Shown: positions 43,025-51,963 of the stretch, piece by piece | How the letters are laid out: each line of letters begins with the position of its first letter | How positions within the stretch are numbered: position 1 is the stretch's first letter | Assembly: GCA_024697945.1 (NCBI GenBank) | Contig: JAILRU010000103.1 | Span: 1-64,000, forward strand | Direction of reading: 5' to 3' | DNA: 64,000 nt | Source: Bacteroidaceae bacterium | GTDB taxonomy: Bacteria; Bacteroidota; Bacteroidia; Bacteroidales; Bacteroidaceae | Notes under the pieces: model-generated | The model's database searches: none | Told to the model about the DNA's origin: nothing | What the model saw: the letters and a program-made list of their open reading frames with translations, nothing else | Position numbers and translations under genes: made by a program

Positions 43025-46000
43025 ATGAAAAAGTATATATATAATAACGTACGCACTGCATGGAGCCGCCTGGCGCTGCTCATAGTATCGCTGGTAGCAA
43101 TAACCGCAAGTGCTGGAGCACAGGAAGCTGAGAATGTTCTTACAGTGCCCAACTTCGAGGGACGCATAGACCGCACAGTCTATGTACCCATACACCTTAA
43201 CAACACGAACGACGTGGTGGCTGCACAGTTCAACGTGCAACTGCCCTTCGCCATGCCTGCTGACGGTCTGCCAGTGATGAGCAACCGTGCCAACCAGCAC
43301 TCGGCAAGTTACAAACTGGTGAACGCTGCCACCCACACCTACCGTGTGGTCATCATGAGCATGCGAAACAACACACTGAGAGGTAACAGCGGACTGCTGC
43401 TGCGACTGCCCATGCAGGGCTACGATGATGGCAACACCAATACGCCCTACACCATCACACTGAGTGACATCGTGCTCACCGACCAAGAGGGAAACAACAT
43501 CGCCACCGTGACAAAGACCACAGGGCAGTTCACCGTCAGCCGCGAAGACCTGCCTGACCTCATCGTTGATGGCGTAGCTCCCGCACAAGCAACGGCACAA
43601 CCCAGGAAGGCATTCACTGCTAACTATACTGTGCGCAACGTCGGTACCGCCCCCACCCTGTCGGGATGGACCGAGCGCATCTTCTTTGAATCGGTACTTA
43701 CCGGTGAAAGGGTGCTGCTGGGCAGCCAGGCCTACGTAGGTACGCTCTCTGCCAATGGTTCCATCAGTCGCAGCTACAGTCTCACTCTGCCCCAGCTGCT
43801 TCATGCCGACGGCGAGCAATACGTGGTGGTCGAAGTGGTTCCCAATGCCGACTGCGGAGAGTTGACTGTTGATCAAGGCAACAACATAGGCCGTTCTGAG
43901 GCTAAGGTCAATGTGTCCAAACTCCTTACAGTGAGTGCGAACAAGCTCACTTTGGAAGAAGGCTACTACTATCGCTACTATTACGACTATCGTTATCGTG
44001 ACTACATCACTGTGACACTTGCACGCTCAGGTGACTGGTCGCGCGACGAAGCCTTCCCCGTGACATGTTCCGTTGATGGTCTGTTGGAAATCGACGGCGG
44101 TGCTACATTGCAGAAAGCAACGCCACGGATGGTGGTTATCCCTGCACGGTATGCCAGTGTCACCTTCCGCATCTATGCTGTAGATGATAATATAGTAAGG
44201 GCAAAGCAGGCCGACGTGATGGTAGGAGCAGCCAACGGCTACGATGCTCCCTCCGTCCTGCACATCACCCGTACCGACAACGACGTGAACCAACTGACAC
44301 TGACTACATCGCTGAGTCAGATGACAGAGGGAGCCGGACAAACACTCACCCTGACAGCTACACGTGGCGGCGAGCTGACCGACAAGCTTACTCTTGACAT
44401 CGCCTGCACACAAGCCTTGCGCTTCGAGCAATCACCAATCACCATTGTCATACAGCCTGGACAGTCAACTAGTTCCATCAAACTAACACTGGCCGACGAC
44501 ATGGCACCACAACTTGACGTTGATGCCAAGTTCACGGCACGTGCCACCGACTACCAGACCGCTACAGCAACCGTAAGACTGCTTGACGACGACCGTCCAG
44601 CACTGACAGCACAGCTACTGCCCAGCGTGATACGCGAAAACGCAGGACCTGGAGCTACCACGTTACGTATCACACGCGACAGGGGCATAGACCGAGAGCA
44701 GACAATCAACGTACAAATCAGCAGCAGCAACAAGAACAGTGTTTCTCCAGCATTGGCTGTGGCACAGTTCACCAAGGGAGTGCGCTATGTTGATGTACCT
44801 GTAGATGTTACAGACAACAATAACGTTGACGGTGAACGCGCCTACACTCTCACGGCACGTCTCTATGCCGATGCTTCGGGAGCCATTGCCCCACAAGGTG
44901 ACAGGGCCTATTGTCAAGCTGAACTTACCGTTGCTGACGATGAGTCGCCCTACCTGCAACTATCATCAAAAGTAAATACAATAGGCGAAGGGTCTTCTGC
45001 AGAACTGACCGTGACCCGTTACGTCGCCTCTACATCCTCCTCGCTGACAGTCAACTTGAGCGCCGTGAATGCTTCAGACGTAAGCATGCCACAGACCGTG
45101 ACTATACCTGCCTGGTCCACCTATACCAAATTCACGGTAAAGGTGAACAAGAATACCATTGAAGGCGACGAGCGACCCCTCCTCATTACAGCAAGGGGAA
45201 ACGGTGTGAGCAGCGACAGCCACGTATTCACCATCAGTGACCGCACATTGCCTGATGCCGTGAACTCCGTCATTGTCTGTGAAACGCCAACGCTCTATTC
45301 GGGCATGAGTGCCACACTGACCGCTACCATCGACAACATGGGCACAGCACAGCTGCCGCAAGGCATGCGCATCGACTTCTACCTGTGCCCCAGCAGTAAG
45401 CTTGAACGCAGCAAGAGCAAGGTGTTCTTCACCACATTGACACCCCGCACCAATGCCGATGTAGCTATTGGCGAAAGCAAGACCTTCCGCTTCACCGGCA
45501 ATGCACCGTCCGTGACAGGAACCTATTGGCTATACGCCAGACTGAACGATGACGGACTGATTCCAGAGTTCAGTACACAGAACAATGTCACGCTGAAACC
45601 TATCCAGGTCAATATTGCTGCTCCATTTAAGGTGAGCGAACTAACAACCGACCGCAAAGATTATCTGCCAGGCAGTGTAGTTACCGTGACCGGACGTATA
45701 GAGAGCCTCATCGAGGGCGGACTGAGGAACCAGCAGGTTAACGTCACTATCGAGGGTAACGGACAGAGTCTCAAATCGTACCCAGCTACCGTTGATGGGG
45801 CAACTGGCATGTTCACCGCCTACCTCGATGTCAACGCATCTGCCGCTGGTATGATGACCATCAAAGCACGCGCCATAGGTCAGACCGAGCCTGACATGCA
45901 GACACAGGTAAACGTGTGGAATATGTCGCTCACTGCTGACAACTATACCTGGACCATGGACGAGGGTTACCCAAGACAGGGACAGTTCACACTGCGAAAT

Positions 46001-49000
46001 TTGTCTGGCAAGACTCTCACAGGTCTGACCATCGAGCATGGCACACTGCCATACGGACTGAAGCTCAATGACGACGATGTGCTACGCCTACAGACCACAA
46101 CACTTGCTGCCGGTGAATCCACTGTCATTAACTACACCGCTAATCCCACAGTGGCATCGAATACAGGAGGCTATACCACGTTCACCGTAACGGCACGTTC
46201 AAAGCAAGGTGCAGAAGCTATTATCACCCTGCGCTATTTGTGCCGTTCCACCAGTAGCCAACTCGCCTTCGAAACGAATCCGCTCAACACCACTCTGCTG
46301 CTGGGTACCACACGAACACTGCAAGTTAAGGTCACTAACCGTGGACTGGCAGCTACAGGTCCCGTCAACATCGTACTACCAACAGACCAGCAGTGGTTAG
46401 TATGCCGGACAGCCAGCCCCATGGCATCGATTGAACCAGGAAAGAGCAGCTATCTGAGACTTGAACTGCGCCACCAGCCTGACATGCACAGCGGACGCAC
46501 CTTCCCGGCATTCATCGCTCTAAATCCTGAGAATGGAACATCAGTGGGCCTGAAGCTCAACGTTACCGTAACAGGCACCGAATACTCGAAGTTGGACGTC
46601 TATGCTACCGATGTCTTCACCAAGGCCTCGGATAACTACGTGCATGTCCGTGACGCAAAAGTCGAAGTAACAGAAGCACGAACCGGCAAACTTGTCTTGA
46701 CAGGCACAACAGACGGCAAAGGACATTGGGTAACCGACAAACTGACCGAAGGCAACTACTATGTCACCATGACTGCTCCACGCCATAAGAGCGTGAAGAA
46801 GTTACTCACCATCGGTCCGGGCGACGAACAGACTATGCACTTCTTCCTACCCTATCAAGCTGTTCTCACGAACTACGTGACCGAGCAAGACGTACAAGAC
46901 GGGCACTACACCATGACTGCCCACATTGACATCGACAAGACGGCACCACAGGCCATCATCGTACCCACACTGCCCGAAAATGGTTTCGAGTGTGGCAGTC
47001 AGGACTTTGACATCACGCTCCACAACTATGGAATGCTGCCTGCCACCAACGTGCAGCTGATATTCCCGCAAATGGACGGAGTAAAATTCAGTGTAGGATA
47101 TATTCCCATCATTGCACCCGGATCAGAGGCTGTAGTGACAGTGAACTACCAAGGTCCCGAGGAGGGTGTCCGCCGCTCCATAGCAAAGATACTGATGCAC
47201 TATGCCTTCATTGTGAAGGGCGAACTGCTCAGCGAGGACGATTACCATCAAGCACTTGTAGGCTGTATGAAGGAAAACGAACTGCCCCCAACAATAGACC
47301 CTGTTCAACCGACTATCGATCCTGACGACCCAGATGATCCTTACGGAGGAGGTGGAGAAAATCAGGGCGAACCCGAGGGTCCAACGACAGATATAGCATT
47401 GCCGACCCTGGGCTGCAGTGCCGAACTAACATTCGATTACGTGAAATATGTCACCACAGACGAGCCGTTCATGGCCACTCTGCGTGTGAAGAACGGACAG
47501 AAAGCATCCCTGAGCAAAATCCGCTTCACCCACATGGTATCTAATGACAGTTTGGACTACACCATCGACCCGACTGAATTCTTCACCTGTTCACAAGATT
47601 CACTCACTGGATTCCAAAACTCCACACAAGGACTGGAACTGACAGGCAACAGCGAGGGTACTATGCGTCTTGCTTTCACAGCAGGAAGCGAGGCTACTCC
47701 CGATGGCGAAAGTGAATACTATGTGGGAGGCCAGTTGTCCTATAAAGATGCTGCTACTGGCATTCTTTGTACGGCAGCACTGCCACAAGTGAAGATTACC
47801 GTCAGACCAACGGGCATCATGTCAGTGACATATCTGCTGCAGGAACAGTATTTAGGCGACAATCCTGACACTGAAGATATAGAAGAGGGTCAGCCAGGAC
47901 AGATGATTATGCTCCTGCAGAACGATGGTGCATGCAACATCAACGAGCTAACCATCAGCAGCATCGAACCAGCCATAATAAATAATAATGACGGACTGAA
48001 GGCTATGATGAAACCCCTCTATGCTGCATTGGATAGTATCGGAATAAACGATGATATAACTATGCTCGCAGTCGATTCTCTGCCCGTAGGAAGCAACATG
48101 AGCGCACGTTGGATTCAGCTGAGTCAAGCAGACAGTCATCTTGATGACACAGATCTGTTTACAGAATCGATACTAGTAGAGGCCTCAACGCCCGCACGCA
48201 TCAACTTCAACGGCATACATCGCCTGTTCCGAGCAGTGAAGAGCAATCCTGCCATCAGTGAAGAGATTGACAGCGACGACACAGACACTATGACAGAAGA
48301 ACTGGCACAAGCCGATGCCTTCCTGATTGACGATCAGGAAGACGAGGACCGCCAGCCCGACGGAGTGATTCTTGCCGACGGAACGGAAGCCGAACTGCAA
48401 ACCAATATTAAGGCTGTTATTGGTGGATTTAGTGGTAGTTACACCCTGACCGTCACAGCCGATAAAGCCGGTTGGATTTATGGCAGCATTACCGACCCGA
48501 CAACTGGTAGGATGAAGCTGAAGAGTGTGGAACGCAACGGTGTATTGATGAGTCCAGCCAACTTCTGGCTAACCGACCATACTGTACTGAGTGACTACTC
48601 CACCGCCAACGGTAGCCGTCTGCATTTTGCCGATCAGGTAGAAGAAGGCCAGACCGTTTATACTTTGACTTACGAGCCACTACCTGATGGAGTACTTGAG
48701 GGCATGAGCATACGTCTCTACACAGAGGACGGTTCACAGGTTGAAGCAGGCCAGACCACAAAAGAAAGAGTGGTAAAAGCAATCGCAGAGTTTACCAAAC
48801 CCGTACACAAATTCTTCAACAACTACTGGTCTGTGACTCCTTACGACAGCCAGCAAAAGGATTCAATAAAGGTGAGTCAGGAAGACGCTGATGGCAAAGT
48901 ATGGAAGCTCGATATGACTTCACTCGATCCCATTGCTGGGCTGCATCGTATAGACGTGGACGTAAGCAAACTGAAGGAAGCCTCCAGTCGCGTGAACGGA

Positions 49001-49624
49001 AAGGGTAGCATCGGCATTGAGTGGACAGAAGATTTTGTTGCTACTACCTACGTCAGAATCGGAGTAGCCCCCTACCAAGATAGGGGTTCGTTGGACAAGT
49101 CATCGGGCAAATACGAATATGGCGAGATGACCATCACAGCCACGCCATCCACCGGCTATGAGTTCTGCTACTGGATGGTAAATGGACAACCATTGGCAGA
49201 AAGATCCAATACTCTGGTGTACAACGTTGATGGACCGGCTACAATCATTGCCTGCTTCGATCTTCGTTATTGTCAGCTCACAGTGGACTGTGATGAACAG
49301 GAAGGCTACGTCAGTGGTGCAGCTAATGCCAAATATGAATACAATAGTCAGTTGACACTCACTGCAGTACCCGCTGAAGGCTATATCTTCAGTTACTGGC
49401 TGCTTAACGGCAGACGCGTGGACGGACAAACTATTACCCTGACTATGGACGATGACAAGCTATTGACACCTGTATTCAAGGGAAGCGAAAATGCTACTGA
49501 TATCAACGAGACCACTTATAGTTTACCTTCCACTTCTCAAATTTACAACCTACAGGGTCAACGTGTTAACAAGGCAACACGCGGCATCTACATCATCAAC
49601 GGTCGAAAGATTGTAGTGAAATGA
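43025..49624 (+). CDS. Giant secreted protein with N-terminal cohesin-like domain
   Basis: 2199 residues; signal anchor about 1-32 (SAGAQ). Residues about 38-178 read as a cohesin/CBM2-type beta-sandwich (GRIDRTVYVPIHLNN, DVVAAQFNVQLP, NSGLLLRLPM, ITLSDIVLTD). CARDB-like adhesion domains (about 180-300 and 750-870) and several Calx-beta-like repeats (about 300-740) follow. Further Ig-like modules and a carboxypeptidase-regulatory-like module sit near 1190-1290, two InlB B-repeat-like modules at about 2010-2160, then the shared tail. An acidic PTIDPDDPDDPYGGGGE spacer lies near 1430. It sits 46 bp after one dockerin protein gene and 75 bp before another, so a scaffold role is plausible but inferred. 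Product identity beyond domain type is unknown. Confidence 0.82.
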   Translation: MKKYIYNNVRTAWSRLALLIVSLVAITASAGAQEAENVLTVPNFEGRIDRTVYVPIHLNNTNDVVAAQFNVQLPFAMPADGLPVMSNRANQHSASYKLVNAATHTYRVVIMSMRNNTLRGNSGLLLRLPMQGYDDGNTNTPYTITLSDIVLTDQEGNNIATVTKTTGQFTVSREDLPDLIVDGVAPAQATAQPRKAFTANYTVRNVGTAPTLSGWTERIFFESVLTGERVLLGSQAYVGTLSANGSISRSYSLTLPQLLHADGEQYVVVEVVPNADCGELTVDQGNNIGRSEAKVNVSKLLTVSANKLTLEEGYYYRYYYDYRYRDYITVTLARSGDWSRDEAFPVTCSVDGLLEIDGGATLQKATPRMVVIPARYASVTFRIYAVDDNIVRAKQADVMVGAANGYDAPSVLHITRTDNDVNQLTLTTSLSQMTEGAGQTLTLTATRGGELTDKLTLDIACTQALRFEQSPITIVIQPGQSTSSIKLTLADDMAPQLDVDAKFTARATDYQTATATVRLLDDDRPALTAQLLPSVIRENAGPGATTLRITRDRGIDREQTINVQISSSNKNSVSPALAVAQFTKGVRYVDVPVDVTDNNNVDGERAYTLTARLYADASGAIAPQGDRAYCQAELTVADDESPYLQLSSKVNTIGEGSSAELTVTRYVASTSSSLTVNLSAVNASDVSMPQTVTIPAWSTYTKFTVKVNKNTIEGDERPLLITARGNGVSSDSHVFTISDRTLPDAVNSVIVCETPTLYSGMSATLTATIDNMGTAQLPQGMRIDFYLCPSSKLERSKSKVFFTTLTPRTNADVAIGESKTFRFTGNAPSVTGTYWLYARLNDDGLIPEFSTQNNVTLKPIQVNIAAPFKVSELTTDRKDYLPGSVVTVTGRIESLIEGGLRNQQVNVTIEGNGQSLKSYPATVDGATGMFTAYLDVNASAAGMMTIKARAIGQTEPDMQTQVNVWNMSLTADNYTWTMDEGYPRQGQFTLRNLSGKTLTGLTIEHGTLPYGLKLNDDDVLRLQTTTLAAGESTVINYTANPTVASNTGGYTTFTVTARSKQGAEAIITLRYLCRSTSSQLAFETNPLNTTLLLGTTRTLQVKVTNRGLAATGPVNIVLPTDQQWLVCRTASPMASIEPGKSSYLRLELRHQPDMHSGRTFPAFIALNPENGTSVGLKLNVTVTGTEYSKLDVYATDVFTKASDNYVHVRDAKVEVTEARTGKLVLTGTTDGKGHWVTDKLTEGNYYVTMTAPRHKSVKKLLTIGPGDEQTMHFFLPYQAVLTNYVTEQDVQDGHYTMTAHIDIDKTAPQAIIVPTLPENGFECGSQDFDITLHNYGMLPATNVQLIFPQMDGVKFSVGYIPIIAPGSEAVVTVNYQGPEEGVRRSIAKILMHYAFIVKGELLSEDDYHQALVGCMKENELPPTIDPVQPTIDPDDPDDPYGGGGENQGEPEGPTTDIALPTLGCSAELTFDYVKYVTTDEPFMATLRVKNGQKASLSKIRFTHMVSNDSLDYTIDPTEFFTCSQDSLTGFQNSTQGLELTGNSEGTMRLAFTAGSEATPDGESEYYVGGQLSYKDAATGILCTAALPQVKITVRPTGIMSVTYLLQEQYLGDNPDTEDIEEGQPGQMIMLLQNDGACNINELTISSIEPAIINNNDGLKAMMKPLYAALDSIGINDDITMLAVDSLPVGSNMSARWIQLSQADSHLDDTDLFTESILVEASTPARINFNGIHRLFRAVKSNPAISEEIDSDDTDTMTEELAQADAFLIDDQEDEDRQPDGVILADGTEAELQTNIKAVIGGFSGSYTLTVTADKAGWIYGSITDPTTGRMKLKSVERNGVLMSPANFWLTDHTVLSDYSTANGSRLHFADQVEEGQTVYTLTYEPLPDGVLEGMSIRLYTEDGSQVEAGQTTKERVVKAIAEFTKPVHKFFNNYWSVTPYDSQQKDSIKVSQEDADGKVWKLDMTSLDPIAGLHRIDVDVSKLKEASSRVNGKGSIGIEWTEDFVATTYVRIGVAPYQDRGSLDKSSGKYEYGEMTITATPSTGYEFCYWMVNGQPLAERSNTLVYNVDGPATIIACFDLRYCQLTVDCDEQEGYVSGAANAKYEYNSQLTLTAVPAEGYIFSYWLLNGRRVDGQTITLTMDDDKLLTPVFKGSENATDINETTYSLPSTSQIYNLQGQRVNKATRGIYIINGRKIVVK

Positions 49625-49699
49625 GCCCTCGCCAATCAGGTTGTATAATGTCTAATGTAAACGCAATACAAGTAAACATTTATGATTACAAATAAAAAC

Positions 49700-51103
49700 A
49701 TGAAGAAAATTCTCCCATTAACCCTGCTTTCATTGATTATGTCATTGGAAGTATGTGCCTTCGATGCAGAAATCGATGGAATTTTTTATGATTTCTATGG
49801 AGAAGAGGCAAAGGTGACCTATCAGACACAAATAGATGATTTCCCTTATTTTATTTCTAATTATTCCGGTGCTGTTGTCATTCCTGAATATGTTACTTAT
49901 AAAGACATGACATACAAAGTGACTAGCATCGGTGAGTTTGCATTCAACGGGTGCAGTGCTATAACCTCCATCACCATTCCTGAGAGCGTGACAAGCATCG
50001 GTGAAGAAGCCTTCTATCATTGCAGTGGCCTGACCTCCGTCACTATCCCTGAAAGCATAACGAAAATTGGTTACAATGCTTTCTGCTATTGCAATAGCTT
50101 GACCGCCATCACCATTCCTGGGAGCATGTCCAGCATCAATGATAATGCATTCTGTGATTGTTCAGGACTGACCACTGTGACCATTTCTGAAGGCGTGACC
50201 CGAATCGGTAACTACGTCTTCGCTGGTTGCAGCAGCCTGACAGATATCTTCATTCCAGAAAGTGTTACCAGCATAGGCGAACAAGCTTTCAATGGAACTA
50301 CCTGGTATAACAACCAACCGGAAGGTATGGTATATGCAGGGAAAGTTGCTTATAAATACAAGGGGACAATGCCGGAAGAAGCTCAGATTACAATCGAAGA
50401 TGGAACTATAGGAATAGCAGACAAAGCCTTCAGTAATTGTACCAACCTGACCTCCATCTCCATTCCCGAGAGCGTGACAAGCATTGGTGCAAGTGCTTTC
50501 GAAAGTTGTAGTGGTCTGACAAAGGTTATTGTGTCGGACATTGCCGCATGGTGTGGAATCTCGTTTGGTGACTACATCGCGAATCCTTTATATTATGCAC
50601 AGCATATTTACAGTGATGAGACGACAGAAATCAAGGACCTTTTCATTCCCGCTGGAGTGACCAGCATAGGTAAGGCTGCCTTCAATAATTGTAGTAGCTT
50701 GACCTCTATCATCATCCCAGGCAGTGTGACCAGCATAGGCAGCATTGCTTTCTATGGTTGCAAGAGCCTGACTGATGTATTTTGTGTTGCAGATGATGTG
50801 CCCGTTACGAACAACAATGCGTTCAATAACTCGCCCATTACTTCCGTGACACTCTATGCACCGGCTGCTTCTATAGATGCGTATAGGACGACTACACCCT
50901 GGAGTAATTTCGGAAATGTCTTCGTTCTCTCGGAACTTAGAGGCGATTTAAATAGCGACTACAGGGTGGATATCTCTGACGGTGTGACCGTCCTGAACCT
51001 CATGGCTGAAGGTAGGTATAATGTGGCTGCTGATCTCAATCAAGACCAAACAGTTGACGTGGCCGACTTCGTAACTATCCTCAACATCATGGCTGAGCAA
51101 TAA
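49700..51103 (+). CDS. BspA-like LRR protein ending in a dockerin
   Basis: 467 residues from ATG at 49700, chosen because it starts the signal peptide (MKKILPLTLLSLIMSLEVCA); an in-frame ATG 18 bp upstream is possible. LRR_5 repeats of the ITIPESVTSIGEEAFYHCSG type fill about 80-390. The last 54 residues are two dockerin repeats (GDLNSDYRVDISDGVTVLN and ADLNQDQTVDVADFVTILN). Unlike the other surface proteins here it lacks the IYNL...NGRKV tail, so it may be held by a cohesin rather than by the tail. Confidence 0.9.
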   Translation: MKKILPLTLLSLIMSLEVCAFDAEIDGIFYDFYGEEAKVTYQTQIDDFPYFISNYSGAVVIPEYVTYKDMTYKVTSIGEFAFNGCSAITSITIPESVTSIGEEAFYHCSGLTSVTIPESITKIGYNAFCYCNSLTAITIPGSMSSINDNAFCDCSGLTTVTISEGVTRIGNYVFAGCSSLTDIFIPESVTSIGEQAFNGTTWYNNQPEGMVYAGKVAYKYKGTMPEEAQITIEDGTIGIADKAFSNCTNLTSISIPESVTSIGASAFESCSGLTKVIVSDIAAWCGISFGDYIANPLYYAQHIYSDETTEIKDLFIPAGVTSIGKAAFNNCSSLTSIIIPGSVTSIGSIAFYGCKSLTDVFCVADDVPVTNNNAFNNSPITSVTLYAPAASIDAYRTTTPWSNFGNVFVLSELRGDLNSDYRVDISDGVTVLNLMAEGRYNVAADLNQDQTVDVADFVTILNIMAEQ

Positions 51104-51110
51104 AAACTCA

Positions 51111-51962
51111 ATGAAAACAGAACTATCAAGAACCGTTAGTCTCCTCATCATTACTGCTGTCTATCTGCTGGCAGCGATTGTGGGAGGTTTTGTCTTCGGG
51201 TGGTTGGAACCAAAGATGCCGGAACTGTGGGCTTTGTTCGTGGCCGATGTTGCTGCGACTATTATCGTGTGGCACTTCGGACTGATTTTCAGGAACGTGT
51301 CGGTCTATGACCCCTACTGGAGTGTGGCTCCGCCCGTGATGTTCACGGCTTGGGCCTTCCACCAGGGTGTATTCTCCCTGCCAGTGATGCTGCTGCTGAT
51401 TGCTGTATGGTACTGGGGAATACGTCTGACGGGCAACTGGGCCTACACTTTCCACGGTCTGGCCCACGAGGACTGGCGCTATACACGCTACCGCAAGGAA
51501 CAGTCGGCTGTGCTCTTCACGCTCACAAACTTCTTCGGACTGAACATGATGCCTACAGTGCTGGTCTTCGTCGCTATGCTGCCTGGATTCGAACTTTATA
51601 AAAACTCCACCTCTGCCAACATCGGACTTTGGGCAGGCTTCGCGATGTGTATTGCTGCAGCCACGATTCAGTTAGTGGCTGATACGCAGATTCACCGTTT
51701 CCGCAAGGCTTATCCTGGGCAGTACTGCAACGTGGGACTATGGCGAAAGGGCAGACACCCGAACTACTTCGGAGAGATACTGATGTGGTGGGGTGTATGG
51801 GTGATGTACGCCTCGCAGGGAATCCTCGACTGGCGCATTGTTGGTCCCATTGCAATGACAGCACTATTCCTGTTTGTCAGCATCCCTATGATGGAACGAC
51901 GACAACGGCAGAACAAACCTGGCTACGAGGAATATCAGAAGCGAACGAGAATGCTGATATGA
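51111..51962 (+). CDS. DUF1295 (steroid 5-alpha-reductase-like) membrane protein
   Basis: 283 residues with about seven hydrophobic segments. The C-terminal signature GRHPNYFGEILMWWGVW (about 217-233) is typical of DUF1295 and of the related methyltransferase/reductase fold that binds NADPH. The reaction is unknown. It begins 7 bp after the BspA-like gene, and its stop is one base from the stop of the convergent glycosidase gene. Confidence 0.9.
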   Translation: MKTELSRTVSLLIITAVYLLAAIVGGFVFGWLEPKMPELWALFVADVAATIIVWHFGLIFRNVSVYDPYWSVAPPVMFTAWAFHQGVFSLPVMLLLIAVWYWGIRLTGNWAYTFHGLAHEDWRYTRYRKEQSAVLFTLTNFFGLNMMPTVLVFVAMLPGFELYKNSTSANIGLWAGFAMCIAAATIQLVADTQIHRFRKAYPGQYCNVGLWRKGRHPNYFGEILMWWGVWVMYASQGILDWRIVGPIAMTALFLFVSIPMMERRQRQNKPGYEEYQKRTRMLI

Positions 51963-51963
51963 A

